DNA of 6,836 nt from Solirubrobacteraceae bacterium. GTDB taxonomy: Bacteria > Actinomycetota > Thermoleophilia > Solirubrobacterales > Solirubrobacteraceae. Each line of letters begins with the position of its first letter. Position 1 is the first letter of the stretch. Under the pieces are notes generated by a model. It made no database searches, was not told the DNA's origin, and saw only the letters and a program-made list of their open reading frames with translations. The stretch covers positions 1 to 6,836 of the forward strand of contig JASHYF010000022.1 of assembly GCA_030043235.1 (NCBI GenBank), in the 5' to 3' direction. Both the position numbers and the translations under genes were made by a program. Shown one piece after another: positions 5,878 to 6,836 of this stretch.

Positions 5878-6696
5878 ATGACCCCCGACGCAGCCACCGT
5901 CGATCAAGCCACAGCCACCGCATCGTCCCCGAAGGGGGAGCCCGTCCTCACCGAGCGACGCGGCAACGTCCTGCTGATCACGCTCAACCGGCCGGAGGTG
6001 CGAAACGCCGTCAACGCCGCCCTCGCCGAGGGAGTCGCGCACGCGCTGGACGAGCTCGACCGCGACGACGCCCTCTCCGTCGGCGTGCTCACCGGCGCCG
6101 GCGGCTTCTTCTGCGCGGGCATGGACCTCGGCGCGTTCGTCAAGGGCGAGTCGCCGTGGTTCGGCGATCACGGCTTCGCCGGCATCGCCATGCGCGCGTC
6201 GCGAAAGCCGCTGATCGCCGCCATCGAGGGCTTCGCCGTCGCCGGCGGCCTGGAGATCGCGCTCGCCTGCGACCTCATCGTCGCCGCCAAGGGCGCCAAA
6301 ATGGGCATCCCCGAGGCCAAGCGCGCGATCGTCGCCGCCGGCGGCGCGCTGCTGCGCCTGCCGCGGCGGATGCCCTATCACCTGGTCATGGAGCTCGCCC
6401 TGACGGGCGACCCGTTCCCAGCCGACCGCTTCCACGAGCTCGGCGTAGTCAACCGCCTGGCCGAGCCCGGCAGCGCCGTGGACGTGGCCCTGGAGCTAGC
6501 CGCCCAGCTCTCAAAGAACGGCCCCCTCGCGCTCGCAGCCTCCAAGCAGATCCTGCAGGAGCAGTTCGACTGGTCAAGCGCGGAGATGTGGGAAAAGCAG
6601 GCAGCCATCACCGCCCCCGTGATGACGTCGGAAGACGCCAAGGAGGGCGCGAGCGCGTTCAAGGAGAAGCGCGAGCCGGTCTGGAAAGGCCGCTGA
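5878..6696 (+). CDS. Enoyl-CoA hydratase/isomerase (crotonase fold)
   Basis: This 272-residue cytoplasmic enzyme probably hydrates a 2-enoyl-CoA in fatty-acid or related acyl-CoA breakdown. After a ~20-residue disordered Ala/Thr-rich start, the crotonase core begins with VLLITLNRPEVRNAVN (31-46). FFCAGMDL (77-84) forms the first half of the CoA oxyanion hole and GFAVAGGLEIALACD (118-132) the second. Both hydratase glutamates are present at the canonical 20-residue spacing: E126 in AGGLE and E146 in GIPEAK, matching E144/E164 of rat mitochondrial hydratase. The C-terminal helical part (~175-272) includes NGPLALAASKQIL, typical of the family. The exact acyl substrate cannot be told from sequence. 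It follows nucS in the same direction after a 137-bp gap holding only promoter-like elements. The thioesterase-like gene at the other end of the window also fits acyl-CoA metabolism but is not in the same operon. Confidence 0.93.
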   Translation: MTPDAATVDQATATASSPKGEPVLTERRGNVLLITLNRPEVRNAVNAALAEGVAHALDELDRDDALSVGVLTGAGGFFCAGMDLGAFVKGESPWFGDHGFAGIAMRASRKPLIAAIEGFAVAGGLEIALACDLIVAAKGAKMGIPEAKRAIVAAGGALLRLPRRMPYHLVMELALTGDPFPADRFHELGVVNRLAEPGSAVDVALELAAQLSKNGPLALAASKQILQEQFDWSSAEMWEKQAAITAPVMTSEDAKEGASAFKEKREPVWKGR

Positions 6697-6699
6697 GCC

Positions 6700-6713
6700 C
6701 GCGGAGGGCCGCG
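6700..6713 (+). terminator. Short GC hairpin just after the crotonase stop
   Basis: CGCGG (6700-6704) and CCGCG (6709-6713) form a 5-bp stem with an AGGG loop, starting 4 nt after the stop codon. No T-run follows, so at best it is an imperfect terminator. Confidence 0.25.
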
Positions 6714-6758
6714 CCTGGGGGATCGGCTGTAGCGTCGGCGGCCTGGCCGTCGCGGTCG

Positions 6759-6764
6759 TAGCGT
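6759..6764 (+). promoter_or_regulatory. Putative -10 element (TAGCGT) of the 3'-edge gene
   Basis: TAGCGT ends 7 nt before GTG 6772, repeating the leaderless spacing seen at four other starts. An identical TAGCGT lies 29 bp upstream at 6730-6735 and could be a second promoter. No ribosome binding site is visible before the GTG. Confidence 0.4.
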
Positions 6765-6771
6765 TGGATCC

Positions 6772-6836
6772 GTGACCTGGGAGGTGGTGGTCGGGGGGCT
6801 TCGGCGGCTTCTACGCCACGCGGACGCTCGAGCGCG
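6772..6836 (+). CDS. N-terminal fragment of a type II NADH dehydrogenase-like flavoprotein, apparently frameshifted
   Basis: From GTG 6772 the reading MTWEVVVGG looks like the first beta strand of a Rossmann FAD/NAD-binding fold. After the run of six G at 6793-6798 the expected continuation GFGGFYATRTLER appears in a different frame (codons from 6797), while the original frame degenerates to Leu/Arg-rich sequence. Together they give VVVGG-GFGGFYA, the GxGxxG dinucleotide-binding start common in actinobacterial NDH-2-like enzymes, which pass electrons from NADH to quinone. The second frame has a stop at 6773 and no start codon after it, so it cannot stand alone. A length error in the G-run or a true frameshift mutation would explain this. 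Only ~21 residues are visible, so family assignment is tentative. Confidence 0.45.
   Translation, partial: MTWEVVVGGLRRLLRHADARA

Noticed and set aside
5843..5881. A 12-codon upstream ORF (GTG 5843, MVPAQPPSKEPQ) whose stop overlaps the crotonase ATG as ATGA
   Set aside because: It has no ribosome binding site, and its GTG is only 3 nt after the TAGGCT hexamer, so it would be outside the transcript from that promoter. Probably chance.
5511..6761. A 416-codon plus-strand open frame overlapping nucS and the crotonase gene
   Set aside because: It is Arg-rich low complexity in a shifted frame. The crotonase frame has all catalytic motifs and an AAGGAG site.
1..6836. Search by eye for CRISPR arrays, tRNA genes, transposon ends, phage or toxin-antitoxin genes
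   Set aside because: No regularly spaced repeats with unique spacers, no tRNA-like sequence with GTTCGAATCC-type arms, no transposase motifs, and no terminal inverted repeats were seen. The only tandem repeats are the two in-frame ones reported.

Overview
This is a GC-rich window (roughly 70% by eye, C/G at most third codon positions) from an actinobacterium. A complete NucS/EndoMS-type mismatch endonuclease fits Actinomycetota, which commonly use NucS rather than MutS/MutL. My best guess is a deep-branching class such as Thermoleophilia (Solirubrobacterales). That guess rests on the style of the proteins and was not tested by any search. I see no rRNA, tRNA, IS element, CRISPR array, phage gene or defence island. 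The genes look like chromosomal housekeeping and hypothetical genes.

Layout. (1) 1-1845, minus strand: an ettA-type ABC-F gene, followed by the first 65 codons of a thioesterase-like gene that leaves the window at base 1. The two genes overlap in GTGGCTGA and look translationally coupled. (2) 1846-1892: a 47-bp divergent promoter region. (3) 1893-4179, plus strand: a J-domain / Tudor-like / TPR protein, then 13 bp later a secreted protein I do not recognise. (4) 4180-4219: a short convergent gap with a weak hairpin. (5) 4220-4897, minus strand: a small polytopic membrane protein with a channel-like C-terminus. (6) 4898-4993: a divergent region with palindromes. (7) 4994-5740, plus strand: nucS with an unusual repeat insertion. 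(8) 5878-6696, plus strand: a crotonase-fold enoyl-CoA hydratase/isomerase with a normal Shine-Dalgarno. (9) 6772-6836: the first codons of what looks like a type II NADH dehydrogenase flavoprotein, out of frame across a run of six G.

The strongest pattern not explained by single genes is promoter layout. Five of the starts (ettA, J/TPR, membrane protein, nucS, the 3'-edge gene) have a TANNNT hexamer ending only 6-9 nt before the start codon and no convincing Shine-Dalgarno, which predicts leaderless mRNAs. Only the crotonase gene has a clear AAGGAG and a more distant -10-like hexamer. Other points worth attention are in-frame minisatellite-like repeats in two genes (24 bp in the thioesterase N-terminus, 18 bp inside nucS), the J-Tudor-TPR fusion, and the degenerate pore loop in the membrane protein. 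I found no convincing new multi-gene system. The genes have unrelated roles: translation, chaperone/scaffold, DNA repair, acyl-CoA metabolism and respiration.
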